From the NCBI GenBank assembly GCA_028821775.1, contig JAPKFB010000027.1:1-62176 (forward strand): DNA of 62,176 nt. The letters are read 5' to 3'. Both the position numbers and the translations under genes were made by a program. Source of the DNA: Roseibacillus sp. Lineage in GTDB: Bacteria > Verrucomicrobiota > Verrucomicrobiia > Verrucomicrobiales > Akkermansiaceae. Numbering within the stretch: the stretch's first letter is position 1; each line of letters starts with the position of its first letter. Below are positions 19,701 through 28,139 of this stretch, piece by piece. The notes below the pieces were generated by a model. It worked only from the letters and a program-made list of their open reading frames with translations, ran no database searches and was not told the DNA's origin.

Positions 19701-19840
19701 TCAACCTCGATGTCGATGGAGTGACCTGGCGTCTTCGAGGTGACCACCGGGCTCACAAACAAGGGCTTAGGTTTCTCGTCCGCGGAGGACTGCAGTGCCA
19801 GGATGGGAAGAGTGGCGAGAATGGTAAGGAGTCGTTTCAT
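16742..19840 (-). CDS. NPCBM/beta-propeller/PVC-type cytochrome c protein
   Basis: Large exported protein of 1032 residues from ATG 19840 (signal KRLLTILATLPILALQSSA). Domains in order: an NPCBM-like carbohydrate-binding region (about 40-160, with GYGCDW and YGIGTHAPS), a PVC membrane-bound dehydrogenase/beta-propeller domain (RAWVAEGVNYRG, TIYRIAPKGF), a HEAT-like helical part, and a C-terminal PVC-type cytochrome c with haem site CITCH about 130 residues from the end plus a later Met ligand region. Family members are thought to oxidise sugars or polyols in the periplasm (family knowledge); the substrate here is unknown. The gene is divergent from mtnA. Confidence 0.9.
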   Translation of the reverse strand: MKRLLTILATLPILALQSSADEKPKPLFVSPVVTSKTPGHSIDIEVDLKGSRSLFLVIDETSDGYGCDWADWIEPRIVGPKGELKLSELKWKSALAGWGEVRVNANASGGRLIVDGKPVTYGIGTHAPSAIEFVIPQGYTHFKGRGGLDQGGVKQQDGKTSSVKFAVWNTKPVGSGGAAAGDEVAVPLERFVVPDDLEITVWAQSPLFRNPTNIDFDHKGRAWVAEGVNYRGQRKDGAGDRIMVVQDEDGDGKADKSHVFVQESHLQSPLGVAVFDNVVVVSQPPDLIIYTDVDRDLVFDPEKDKREVLLTGFGGRNHDHSLHALVAGPDGKWYFNQGNTGAEFTDNSGKTFRVGSPYAMRNIAGHKSDDGHVYLGGFSVRMNPDGTNAEIIGHNYRNSYEQIITSMGDLFQNDNDDPPACRTSWVMEYGNAGFASNDGKRSWGADRRPGQDTPTAEWRQEDPGSMPPGDVYGGGAPTGIGFYENGALPKKYRGLVMSCEAAKNVVFGYHPALAGAGFKMERFDFITSNPGKKWAGADFKGRSNRDLNTWFRPSDVTVGPDGAIYLADWFDPRVGGHGTQDRTLSGTIYRIAPKGFKPEVPALDLATTKGQITAIRSPAINTRFLGFTRLKKAGEKSIPALLELATDENPYLQARAIWLLAQLGEKGGAAVMNLPGEASPQKRITTFRALRRAHHPRTSDLAEQLVRDQSPAVRREVAFYLRNEPATPRVIDLLLTIAQGYDGKDRSYLEAFGTGATGKEGAVFAALVKGVKARDWSATTAGVVWRLKTPHAVPALRERVFLASLNAGSRMQALESIAFIRSLSAADAMVDIANLVPDKVLSERATFWAKWNHDRWWKSFKPGDKLKGGNARPPLVAVSTPVVQGASKLPSSAEILKLNGDAARGKLAAARCITCHVIGGVGVDVGPNLTGFGQRFPQEVIAKSILEPSAEISLGFEAQHIVTKAGLDIMGVVLAEGDPIIMKSMGGLTQSIPAGEIKSRRKMTRSLMFSPAQLSLSAQDVADIVEYLRTEE

Positions 19841-19998
19841 GAGAGGTGGGAATCTTGAATTGGTAGGATCAATACGGACTAGGCACCGATTATCAAGCGT
19901 CACCTCCGATCCCGCCACCAATGTGCTACCAGCGGGCTCCCATCCGCCTCCCAAAGAAAGAATTCGATCGCGTGCGACCGAGCGCTTAGCATGCCGCA

Positions 19999-21108
19999 AT
20001 GCTGGTCAATGGGAGCACTCATCGCACCGTCTGGAGTGCCGCCGAAGGGGAAACAGTCCAGATCATCGACCAGAGCAAACTGCCCTGGAACTTTGAAATC
20101 GAGAACCTGAGGTGCGTGAGCGAAGTCGCCACTGCCATCAGCGAGATGCATGTCCGGGGGGCGGGCTGCATTGGTGCGACGGCCGGATACGGCATGTGGC
20201 TCGCGGCGAAAAAAGCGAGAGGCAGTGACGAACGACTCCTGGAATCGGCACATGAATTGATCGCGACCCGTCCAACCGCCAGCAATCTCACGTGGGCCGT
20301 GGAACGCCAATTGACCAAGCTCCGCGCATCGCCCGTTGATCGCTGGGTGGCGGTTGCCAAGCAAGAGGCCGAGACCATCGCGAATGAAGACGCCGCCTGG
20401 TGCCAACGCATCGGCGAGCACGGCTGCAAACTCATTCACGAGATCGCCTCCCAGAAAGCTCCCGGCGAACCGGTCCACATCCTCACTCATTGCAACGCTG
20501 GATGGCTCGCCTTTACGGACTGGGGATCGGCCACCGCGCCAATCTATGCCGCTCATCGCGCCGGCATTCCGGTGCATGTGTGGGTTGATGAAACGCGACC
20601 CCGCAATCAAGGCGCCCGTCTCACCGCTTGGGAACTCATGAACGAGAAGGTCCCACACACCGTCATCGTTGACAATGCCGGCGGGCATCTCATGCAGCAT
20701 GGCATGGTCGACCTCGTGATCACCGGCACCGATCGCACCACTTACACCGGCGATGTTGCCAACAAGATCGGGACCTACCTCAAGGCGCTTGCCGCGCACG
20801 ACAATGGAATCCCGTTCTATGTCGCCCTTCCCTCTTCGACCTTCGACTGGAAAATGCGCGATGGAGTTCGTGAAATTCCCATCGAGGAACGCGGGGGCTC
20901 GGAAGTGTCGCTCATGGATGGGCTTGCCGAGGATGGCAGCATCCAGAAAGTGGACCTCGTCAACCCAGGGTCGCCGACCGCCAATCATGCCTTTGATGTC
21001 ACCCCTGCCCGACTCGTGACGGGACTCATCACTGAGCGCGGTATCTGCGCCGCATCGGAGGATGGAATCTCGCGACTCTATCCGCCTCACGAACGGGCAA
21101 CCCAGTGA
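19999..21108 (+). CDS. mtnA: Methylthioribose-1-phosphate isomerase family protein
   Basis: Isomerises 5-methylthioribose-1-phosphate to methylthioribulose-1-phosphate, a methionine salvage step; close relatives act on 5-deoxyribose-1-phosphate. It has 369 residues. Motifs: GAGCIGATAGYGMWLAA, the active-site cysteine in LTHCNAGWLAF near residue 164 and the active-site Asp in TGTDRTTYTGDVANKIGTY near 244. Its TGA stop overlaps the start of the next gene (TGATG), so the two are translationally coupled. No other mtn gene is in the window. Confidence 0.92.
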   Translation: MLVNGSTHRTVWSAAEGETVQIIDQSKLPWNFEIENLRCVSEVATAISEMHVRGAGCIGATAGYGMWLAAKKARGSDERLLESAHELIATRPTASNLTWAVERQLTKLRASPVDRWVAVAKQEAETIANEDAAWCQRIGEHGCKLIHEIASQKAPGEPVHILTHCNAGWLAFTDWGSATAPIYAAHRAGIPVHVWVDETRPRNQGARLTAWELMNEKVPHTVIVDNAGGHLMQHGMVDLVITGTDRTTYTGDVANKIGTYLKALAAHDNGIPFYVALPSSTFDWKMRDGVREIPIEERGGSEVSLMDGLAEDGSIQKVDLVNPGSPTANHAFDVTPARLVTGLITERGICAASEDGISRLYPPHERATQ

Positions 21109-22118
21109 TGTCCCAGCACATCCGCACCCTCAAGGAGGGCTACTGGGATCGCACTACTGTGGTCCGAGCGGTCGATGGCAACCTCCGGGTGCGCAAAGAG
21201 AGCCGCGCAACCGTTAATCCCGGACCCTGGGCGCATGCCGCCCTTCGGAATGAGATCACGTTTCTGAACGCCTTCCGTGAGAACCACAAGATTCCCCTCC
21301 CCACCCTTCTGGATTGCTGGGATGCGGAGACCATTGGCTACGAGATCCCATTCTTCGAAGACCGCGTTGACGTTGCCCGATCCCTCCTCACCGGTGAATT
21401 CAAACAGGATGCCGCCGACGACATGCAATCGGAATTGTGCATGGCCATCTTCGACGGCCTGCACCGCTCGCAGTTGTTGCAGGACGATCATTTTGCGGTG
21501 CACGTTCAGAAAATCATCCGCGAATCAATCATCACTCTGGGAGGCGAAGAACGCTTCCACGCACTGACCAGCGGGCCGCAGGTTCGGATCAACGGTCAGA
21601 AAATACCCAGCCTTGCGGCCTCGCTCTCCCTCCTGGAAGAGCAGTCACTCTTTGAAAAGCTGGGTGCCACTCCGGACGTTCTTCTCCATGGCGACCTCAT
21701 CCTTGAGAACATCCTCTGGGCGCCCCTCCTCCTGATCGATCCCGTTTCGGTGGCCGGTCTCACTTCGGGGCATCCCCTCTTCGACCTCGTGAAATATGAG
21801 TCCTACGCCCGGGGAGAGCTCTATGCCATTCGGGAGGAACTGGTGAGCGCAGGACCCGTTGCCGCAGGATTTAACTTTCAAATCGACTGGGAGCACACGG
21901 ACCTTGCGCCCTTCCGCCGACTCGACCTTTGCGCTGTGTTCCGCGAGGGCTATCTGCGCACCTATCACGATCTCGATCACTCGCTCTATTCCTTGATCGA
22001 TGCCTATTTTTCTCTGGTCATGGCGCGCAATACCACCGGCACTCATCAATGGGCCCGGGTCCTCAATGGCTGCCAATCCCTTGCGGCTGCGGCAGGCGAA
22101 TTGGATCCGAAACTTTGA
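21108..22118 (+). CDS. APH-fold phosphotransferase, candidate (deoxy/methylthio)ribose kinase
   Basis: About 336 residues with the aminoglycoside-phosphotransferase/choline-kinase fold: an N-lobe ATP-binding part (VVRAVDGNLRVRKES), the catalytic loop LHGDLILENILW near residue 195, and the metal-binding Asp of LLIDPV shortly after. Its ATG overlaps the mtnA stop by one base (TGATG). Because MtnA needs a 1-phosphorylated pentose, a coupled kinase would logically make that substrate, as MtnK does. It is shorter than classic MtnK and I cannot assign the sugar; other APH roles remain possible. Confidence 0.8.
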   Translation: MSQHIRTLKEGYWDRTTVVRAVDGNLRVRKESRATVNPGPWAHAALRNEITFLNAFRENHKIPLPTLLDCWDAETIGYEIPFFEDRVDVARSLLTGEFKQDAADDMQSELCMAIFDGLHRSQLLQDDHFAVHVQKIIRESIITLGGEERFHALTSGPQVRINGQKIPSLAASLSLLEEQSLFEKLGATPDVLLHGDLILENILWAPLLLIDPVSVAGLTSGHPLFDLVKYESYARGELYAIREELVSAGPVAAGFNFQIDWEHTDLAPFRRLDLCAVFREGYLRTYHDLDHSLYSLIDAYFSLVMARNTTGTHQWARVLNGCQSLAAAAGELDPKL

Positions 22119-22234
22119 GCCTTGGAGTCAATCCTAGGGAAGCGCCTCTACTACCCACAAAAGTCACCGTCGCCACGGCCTTGTAGAGAAATTCAACAGG
22201 GTGCTGGAGTGAAGACCCCTTGCCACTCTTAACT

Positions 22235-23458
22235 CTAATGCTTCTTCCCGGAGGTTGTGCTGGAGCTCAATCCGCGATAGCCCAGCGCGAAGTAAATGCC
22301 CGTCGCGAGGCACATGGTCGCGAGGACGCTCCAGTAACCGGTCCACCCGCCCACGCCGCCGGTTACCATCCGATCATAGAGCCATCCGCAGACAAAGGTT
22401 CCCACCAAGGAACCGAATCCCATCGAAGCAAAGGTCATGAGCGCCTGGACCTGCGCACGAAGGCCTGGGTCGACCCGCCGATTGAGAAAGACCCGGCCCG
22501 TTTCGAAAAAGAAGGTGAAACAAATTCCATGCAGCGAGACTCCGACAAGGATCCACGCGACATGAGGAAAGGCACCTCCCATTGCATAGAGCGCATAGCG
22601 CAGGACCCCGCAGAAGATCGCAACGAGCATGATGTGCTTGATGCGCACTCGTCGCATCCAGAATCCCATCATGAGAAAGGCGACGATCTCAAAGATCTGC
22701 CCCACAGTCATTCCGGCGGCCACAGATTGGAATCCCAGAGACCGCAAGTGCAACGGGGTGTGCATATAGAAGGCCGCCAGGGGAACTGAGAGCAGGAAAC
22801 AGGAGGTGAGATACACCCTGTGGTCGGGATCGCGGAAAATCCCGAAGGAATCGAGTCCGACGGCGCTTCGCCAACCTTTGGCGTTGGTCGCCCGGGGTGG
22901 GGTGTGCGGAAGGAGAAAACAGCAGAGGCCAGCCAGCACTCTCAATCCGGCCGCGAGGTATCCCACCTTGGCGGAATCATCAAAGCCAAACCAACTCACA
23001 CTCCAACCAACCACCACCCAGCCGATCGTCCCCCAGACCCGGTAAAATCCGAAGGATTTCTGCTCATCCTCAAGATTGTTCAAGGCGATGGTCGTGAGTA
23101 GTCCCCAACCCGGCGCCGAGATCAGGGAGTTGATCAGCATGAAGGTGAGAAAAAACTTGGGGCTTCCTCCCTTTTCAAGGGCCACAAAGGCGGCAAAGAG
23201 AAAGATCGACCCTCCCGTGATGATAATACCTAACAATTTCTCGGCGGAGATCCGTTGGTCGGCGCGAGCACCAAAGAGAATGGGCGAAATCATCCCGGCA
23301 ATGGGCGGAATCAGAAATGCCCACATGATCGTCCTGTCCCACCCCTTGGCCTCCAGGACATTCGAGAGCACCGGAACCCACGCCCCGGGCGCAGCAGCCA
23401 ACAAACAAAAAACCACCGCAATCCAATAACGATGACCCACAATACCCGCTCGACGCAC
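22235..23458 (-). CDS. MFS transporter, nucleoside:H+ symporter-like
   Basis: Integral inner-membrane protein of 407 residues with about twelve hydrophobic helices. The N-terminal half has [15 protein letters not shown] after the second or third helix, the usual MFS loop 2-3 position. The overall pattern recalls the NupG/XapB nucleoside permease family that is common in PVC bacteria next to sugar-degradation genes; the substrate is not determined. A DUF1080 gene starts 160 bases beyond it on the opposite strand. Confidence 0.8.
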   Translation of the reverse strand: MRRAGIVGHRYWIAVVFCLLAAAPGAWVPVLSNVLEAKGWDRTIMWAFLIPPIAGMISPILFGARADQRISAEKLLGIIITGGSIFLFAAFVALEKGGSPKFFLTFMLINSLISAPGWGLLTTIALNNLEDEQKSFGFYRVWGTIGWVVVGWSVSWFGFDDSAKVGYLAAGLRVLAGLCCFLLPHTPPRATNAKGWRSAVGLDSFGIFRDPDHRVYLTSCFLLSVPLAAFYMHTPLHLRSLGFQSVAAGMTVGQIFEIVAFLMMGFWMRRVRIKHIMLVAIFCGVLRYALYAMGGAFPHVAWILVGVSLHGICFTFFFETGRVFLNRRVDPGLRAQVQALMTFASMGFGSLVGTFVCGWLYDRMVTGGVGGWTGYWSVLATMCLATGIYFALGYRGLSSSTTSGKKH

Positions 23459-23618
23459 GGCGGGACATTACTTGGAATCAAGCCCGTGCCAACGCCCGAT
23501 TTGCGCGCAGTCTCACTTCCGGATTCCCTCCTTCTCCTTGAAGCTGATTCCGGCTCGGGGCCGGGGTAGGTGGGGGTGCAAAGTGTTGCACCGTGGGAGA
23601 GGGGCGTTACCCTCGTGG

Positions 23619-24383
23619 ATGAACTTAATTCAAGGGGCGGCCATGATGGTATTGATCCTCGCGACGGGGAGGCTCGGCGCGCAGGACACAAAGGTGGAGA
23701 CTGATACGGTCAGTCATTTGGGACTGGGTTTTATGGAACTTTTCAACGGCAAGGATCTTGCCAATTGGGAGGATGTGAACACCTCTCCCGACACCTGGTC
23801 GGTGAAGGATGGGTTGCTGGTATGCACGGGAAAGCCGATCGGGGTGATGCGGTCGACGAAGAAGTACGAGAACTTCATTCTCGTCATCGAGTGGCGGCAC
23901 ATGGAAGCCGGGGGAAATTCGGGGGTTTTTCTCTGGAGCGATGCCCGGCCCGAAGGGAACCGGTTGCCCAGGGGGATGGAGGTGCAGATGCTTGAGCTGC
24001 GATGGCCCTATATTCACGCCGACAGGAATGGGAAGCCGCGCCACCTCGGCTACGTGAGTGGTGAGCTTTTCGGGGCTGGTGGGATGAGGGCGGTTCCCGA
24101 GAATCCGCGCGGCAGCCGCAGCATGTCCTATGAGATGCGCTGCAAGGGGAAGGGGGAGTGGAACCGTTACGTGGTGGTGGCGGTGGATGGTACAGTGAAA
24201 CTCGCGATCAACGGAAAATTCGTCAACGGCATCCGGGAGGCGGATGGACGCAAGGGCTACCTCTGCCTCGAGGCGGAGGGGGCTGAAATCCATTTCCGAC
24301 GGATCAGCATCATGGAACTTCCGGTCGGGCGGGCAGAGGAGCTTGGGATGGTGCTGGGGGATGAAGAGGGGAAGAAGAATTGA
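23619..24383 (+). CDS. DUF1080 (3-keto-disaccharide hydrolase-like) secreted protein
   Basis: About 254 residues from ATG 23619 with a signal peptide ending near GRLGAQ; ATG 23643 is also possible. The body is a concanavalin-like beta-sandwich of the DUF1080 type: [50 protein letters not shown] and a final [11 protein letters not shown] strand. Some members hydrolyse 3-keto-glycosides produced by periplasmic sugar oxidation (family knowledge); PVC genomes hold many copies. Here it neighbours an MFS transporter and a DUF6288 protein. Confidence 0.9.
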   Translation: MNLIQGAAMMVLILATGRLGAQDTKVETDTVSHLGLGFMELFNGKDLANWEDVNTSPDTWSVKDGLLVCTGKPIGVMRSTKKYENFILVIEWRHMEAGGNSGVFLWSDARPEGNRLPRGMEVQMLELRWPYIHADRNGKPRHLGYVSGELFGAGGMRAVPENPRGSRSMSYEMRCKGKGEWNRYVVVAVDGTVKLAINGKFVNGIREADGRKGYLCLEAEGAEIHFRRISIMELPVGRAEELGMVLGDEEGKKN

Positions 24384-24591
24384 TCGACGCGCTCAGTCGG
24401 TGCGGCAATCCAATCCAGCACTATGGAGATCTCGACCTGACCATGCAACGTAATCGTCTGGAGCAACGCGGAGCGATCAATCAATTCCTGATTTGAGAAA
24501 TCGATACGCCGATAACCACGATGCGAACAGCCAGCGGCTTGGTTTTGTTTCTCGCGCTTATGCCTCTCTTGACCACTATCCAGGGAAAGAA

Positions 24592-26112
24592 ATGATGAAA
24601 CGCAGATTGATTTTCCTCGCGCTGTTGCTCCCGCTCCTGTCCCAGGCCCTTGTCGGACAGGTGCACTATTTCGAAAACGGACGCCCGTGGAAGCAGAAGG
24701 CAGGCTCGGGACCGGACGCCGAAGTAAACGGGTGGTTCTACAACCTCGGTATTACCGGGATGCGGGCCGAGCTCATCGCCAAGGAGCCGAAGTTCCTGCT
24801 CGTCCGACACGTCTTCGACGAAAGCCCCGCGGCGGGGAAGGTCAGGGTGGGAGACCTTGTGGTGGGAGCCAACGGTCGTGCGTTCGAGACGCCCCATCGG
24901 AATGGCTACGGCATGAAGGTGTTCGGGCCCGACGGGCCCCTGCTCGACTTCGCGGTGGCTCTGGAGGAAAGCCAGGGCAAGGCTCGGAACGGCCGGTTGG
25001 ATCTGGATCTCCGGCGGAAAGACAAGGTCCTCAAGGTCACCCTGGATGTCGGCACGAACTACGGCACCTACGGTCCGAAATACCCGGCCGACTGCGCAAA
25101 GAGCACCCGCATTCTGGAGGACCTCCTCGCTTATCTCGAAACGACCCAGCGCGACGACGGCTCCTGGGGGAGTCCCCCGCATGACACCTTTGCCCCTCTC
25201 GCCTTGCTGGCCAGCGGCAATCCGAAACACGCCGACCTCGTCAGGAAGAACGCGAAGTTTCATGCCCGCACTACCAAGGCCAAAGATCGGAGCTGGCTCA
25301 TCAATTGGCGCTATATGGCAGCTGCCATCGTGATGAGCGAGTTCTACCTCGCCACCGGTGAGGAGTGGGTGTTGCCGGAGCTCCAGGAGATCTACGATTT
25401 TCTGATTTCGAGCCAGTATGTGGACATGTCCCAGATCGACGAGAAGTCACGCAAGACCCACCCCGGGGCCGTCCCCAAGAACAAGATGGGTGCCCACGGT
25501 GGCTGGGGGCACAACCCCGGGTTCGAGGGTTACGGTCCGATCAGCATGCTCACCGGGCAGGGCGCGCTGGCCTTCGCCATGATGAAGCACTGCGGTATCA
25601 AGGTGGATCGTGATCGTCACGACAAGGCCTACGATTTCCTCGTCCGGGCCTCTGGCCGGAACGGCTACGTCTGGTATGCGGACCAGGCGGCCGGGCAGAA
25701 CAACTGGGCCGACATGGGACGCACCGGCGCGGCTGGCATCGCCAATGCCATAAGCCCCTACAACGACGACAAGTATCTCGAGCGGGCCCTCGCCCATGCC
25801 AAGGTGATCGGCCGGCATCCGGAGAGCTTTCCCGACACCCACGGGTCTCCGGTCATGGGCATGGCCTACGCCGCCACTGCCGCGCACCTCGATCCTGCGA
25901 GCTTCCGACGCTTGATGGACAAGAACAAGTGGTGGTTCGTCCTGTCCCAGTGTCCGGACGGAACCTTCTATTACCAACCCAACCGTGACAACGCGGGCTA
26001 CGGCGCGGATTCCCGCCTCTCGGCCTCCTCCGTCACGGCCTTCATCCTGTCGCTCGACCAAAAGAGCCTGCACCTCTCGGGGAAGAAGCTTGTACCGCGG
26101 CAGGGTCGATAG
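24592..26112 (+). CDS. DUF6288-like secreted PDZ/toroid protein
   Basis: About 506 residues from ATG 24592, which has AGGGAAAG just upstream. A signal peptide (LIFLALLLPLLSQALVGQ) leads into a PDZ-like segment (about 80-145; VRVGDLVVGANGRAF) and a helical toroid of the prenyltransferase/terpene-cyclase-like shape with repeated tryptophan, glycine and histidine (ETTQRDDGSWGSPPHDTFAP, GAHGGWGHNPGFEGYGPISM). I recall such proteins as DUF6288 in PVC bacteria; the activity is unknown. Codon third positions look richer in G/C than in the neighbours. The 3' end lies 68 bases from a truncated ion-channel remnant. Confidence 0.75.
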   Translation: MMKRRLIFLALLLPLLSQALVGQVHYFENGRPWKQKAGSGPDAEVNGWFYNLGITGMRAELIAKEPKFLLVRHVFDESPAAGKVRVGDLVVGANGRAFETPHRNGYGMKVFGPDGPLLDFAVALEESQGKARNGRLDLDLRRKDKVLKVTLDVGTNYGTYGPKYPADCAKSTRILEDLLAYLETTQRDDGSWGSPPHDTFAPLALLASGNPKHADLVRKNAKFHARTTKAKDRSWLINWRYMAAAIVMSEFYLATGEEWVLPELQEIYDFLISSQYVDMSQIDEKSRKTHPGAVPKNKMGAHGGWGHNPGFEGYGPISMLTGQGALAFAMMKHCGIKVDRDRHDKAYDFLVRASGRNGYVWYADQAAGQNNWADMGRTGAAGIANAISPYNDDKYLERALAHAKVIGRHPESFPDTHGSPVMGMAYAATAAHLDPASFRRLMDKNKWWFVLSQCPDGTFYYQPNRDNAGYGADSRLSASSVTAFILSLDQKSLHLSGKKLVPRQGR

Positions 26113-26179
26113 CAAAGATGCCCGCCTCGCCCTGCATCGGCAACTTGCACCCCCACCTTCCCCGTCCCCTCAGCCGCCT

Positions 26180-26396
26180 GGAAACCCGGCTTGGAGAGGA
26201 AGAGTCGAACGAGATCCTCAATAGTGAAGATCAATACGCAGGAAACCTCGAATGCCGCGAGCCCCTTGCGCCACTGGTCAGGCAGATCAGGAACTGTATC
26301 GACCGCGAAAGCCGCGAGGCTAAGGACGATCAGCACCTGAAACGGAAACTCCCACCTGCCGAACGTGACGCGCCCTTGGAATCTCGGATAATCATG
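26180..26396 (-). pseudogene. Remnant of a voltage-gated-type ion channel (S1-S2 only)
   Basis: One minus-strand frame reads DYPRFQGRVTF (from 26393), then VLIVLSLAAFAVDTVPDL and AAFEVSCVLIFTIEDLVRLF. This is the N-terminus and S1-S2 helices of a bacterial potassium/ion-transport channel. It ends near 26181, so S3-S6 and the pore are missing. An ATG at 26395 preceded by GGGAGG is out of frame with the channel reading, so the start is also frameshifted. A truncated, inactive gene is the best explanation. Confidence 0.6.
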
Positions 26397-27017
26397 ACTG
26401 CCTCCCGTAGCGACTAACAGAGCAGGCTTAATTACCTCTCACCGCTAGCGGATTCTTCATCCCTTATTCCTAACTCCCCCAGGCGCAGGGGGCAAGCGGG
26501 GAGAGGGGCTTGCTTGCAGGAGAAAGGGGCGGTTCACGGGAACCCTACGGCGCGAAAAGAGCATCGAAAGGTCGGATCACCTCGGGAAAAAACATAAACT
26601 GTTAGAGACCCTGGGGTGGCCAGAAACTTAGGGTCACCGCTGGCCCTAAGTTGACTCGAAAGCAAGCCGCCGAGGATGCCGGCGGCATATATCCAAGATC
26701 CAGGCCGCGTGCGTTGCTGCCCTGGAGTGGAAGATGCTGCGCCCGGGGGAGGCTCGCGCGCCACCCGCGAGAACGTAAAAAAAAATAGCCCCTCGCTACG
26801 CTCGGTGAAAAGGGCAAAGGGAGAGAGGATCAAGGGAAGCAGAACCACGCTTTCAGGTGACTTGCTCCCCCCTCCTGCTACGCACCGGCAAGGATGCTCG
26901 AACGGGCTCAGGGACCTGCGACACGAAAACCAATGTTGCTGATTTTAGGGGCACCTTAGGTGCACCAAGACCGCCTCCCTCCTTCCTCAAGCTTACATAA
27001 CTCGTTGATCCTAAAAG
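26397..27017. other. Gene-free region with several inverted repeats
   Basis: No convincing gene. It has several short stem-loops: AACTTAGGG (26625-26633) with CCCTAAGTT (26644-26652), GCCGCC/GGCGGC near 26668-26688, CTCGCG/CGCGAG near 26753-26773, and GCACCTTAGGTGC (26951-26963) downstream of tRNA-Ile2 on the minus strand, which could help terminate that tRNA. Sequence style differs from flanking genes and may be a dispersed non-coding element or decayed DNA. Confidence 0.4.
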
Positions 27018-27090
<73 letters not shown>

Positions 27091-27695
27091 GCATGGTGCA
27101 TTTGGATCTTAGCGACAATAAGGACGACTACCAACCCCGAACTTAGGCCGGATTTGCGTAGGCCTACCCTCGCACTTTACACGTCCCGCACGGAAGAACA
27201 GGTCTCCTTATGAGCCCTACATCTTTCCTGAACCCTTCATGTTTCGGAATCTCCTGATCTCTCTCGGGAGACAGAAGTCCACCGTGAACTCTCGCGAATT
27301 TGTAAGGGAGAAAACGGCTTGCCGAGAGGGCCCTTATCCGGGGACCACCCTCCCTCGATTCTTGGGAAAACGAGCCCGCACCTTGGTCACATTGCGCCGC
27401 TTGAGAACTCACCCGCCAAACATGGGGACTCCAATTATTTATCCTGTCATGAAGAATTCAGGTCCCTTTCTCGGCAATGGGCATGAAATCCACAATGTTC
27501 ATTTGAAACTGAACAGCTCATCGTGAAGATTTTGTTAAATGAACCAACTCTGGGTAGCGCGACGATTGCGATGGTGTAACTTACCTTCGCACAACGCCAG
27601 GATAGACGGACTCCGCACCACTCTGAATGACGTTGAATCTAAATAAAAACCGTCTCACCCATCTTACGGTTAAGGTCACAACAACCCGATACCCC
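27091..27695. other. Gene-free region upstream of the ORFan at 27696
   Basis: About 600 bases with no supported gene. Reading frames of 82-95 codons exist on both strands but have poor composition and no recognisable motif. The last 150 bases are A/T-richer and probably contain the promoter of the downstream ORFan; no clear -35/-10 pair could be assigned. Confidence 0.45.
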
Positions 27696-28127
27696 ATGAA
27701 TACCCCCGCCCACTTCCGCTTTCTGCTCGATTCTGTCGAGTTCACCGCGCGTCGCACCAACCCCGTCATGCACGAGGATAGCGAACACTTCTGGGACGAC
27801 ATTGTCGAAGCCTTCGATCATCGGGAAGAGAAGTCCAATTACTGGGTCTTTTCCACTCGCTGGCTACGGGAGGAACTCCTCAAGGTTATGCATCGGGGGT
27901 CACCGCGGGCTCTCCTTGGAATCCTTGCTGTCCTTCGCCCCTCTGCCGTGCCAATGCCCAATCACAACGGGGAACCCTCCGTCGCCATGAAGCGCCGGAT
28001 TGTGGCGATGCTGCTACCCATCCTGATGACGGAGTTGGTTGTGCGCGTGCGCAGCGCTGCCGTGGACCGTCTCGGACCATACAGCCCGACGGCCGAGGTT
28101 TATCATCCGGAAGACCATCGCGAATAA
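27696..28127 (+). CDS. Hypothetical protein (ORFan)
   Basis: About 143 residues from ATG 27696; an upstream in-frame ATG at 27627 would add 23 residues of doubtful quality. The sequence has a charged N-terminal half (FRFLLDSVEFTARRTNP, HFWDDIVEAFDHRE) and a hydrophobic helix near 105-120 (RRIVAMLLPILMTELVVRV). No signal peptide, no known motif. The codon pattern looks like that of real genes. It runs toward the convergent cystathionine-synthase-like gene and ends 12 bases from its stop. Confidence 0.5.
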   Translation: MNTPAHFRFLLDSVEFTARRTNPVMHEDSEHFWDDIVEAFDHREEKSNYWVFSTRWLREELLKVMHRGSPRALLGILAVLRPSAVPMPNHNGEPSVAMKRRIVAMLLPILMTELVVRVRSAAVDRLGPYSPTAEVYHPEDHRE

Positions 28128-28139
28128 TTGCTGCGCTCC

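Noticed and set aside
26625..26652. AACTTAGGG/CCCTAAGTT inverted repeat considered as an integron attC or integration site
   Set aside because: The AAC and GTT ends are reversed relative to attC cores and no integrase gene is nearby.
26534..26848. Minus-strand 104-codon frame in the gene-free region
   Set aside because: Rich in Pro/Ser/Arg with no motif; lies over several inverted repeats and looks like non-coding DNA read by chance.
27239..27526. 95-codon plus-strand frame near tRNA-Ile2
   Set aside because: No signal, motif or good start context; an overlapping minus-strand frame of similar quality exists.
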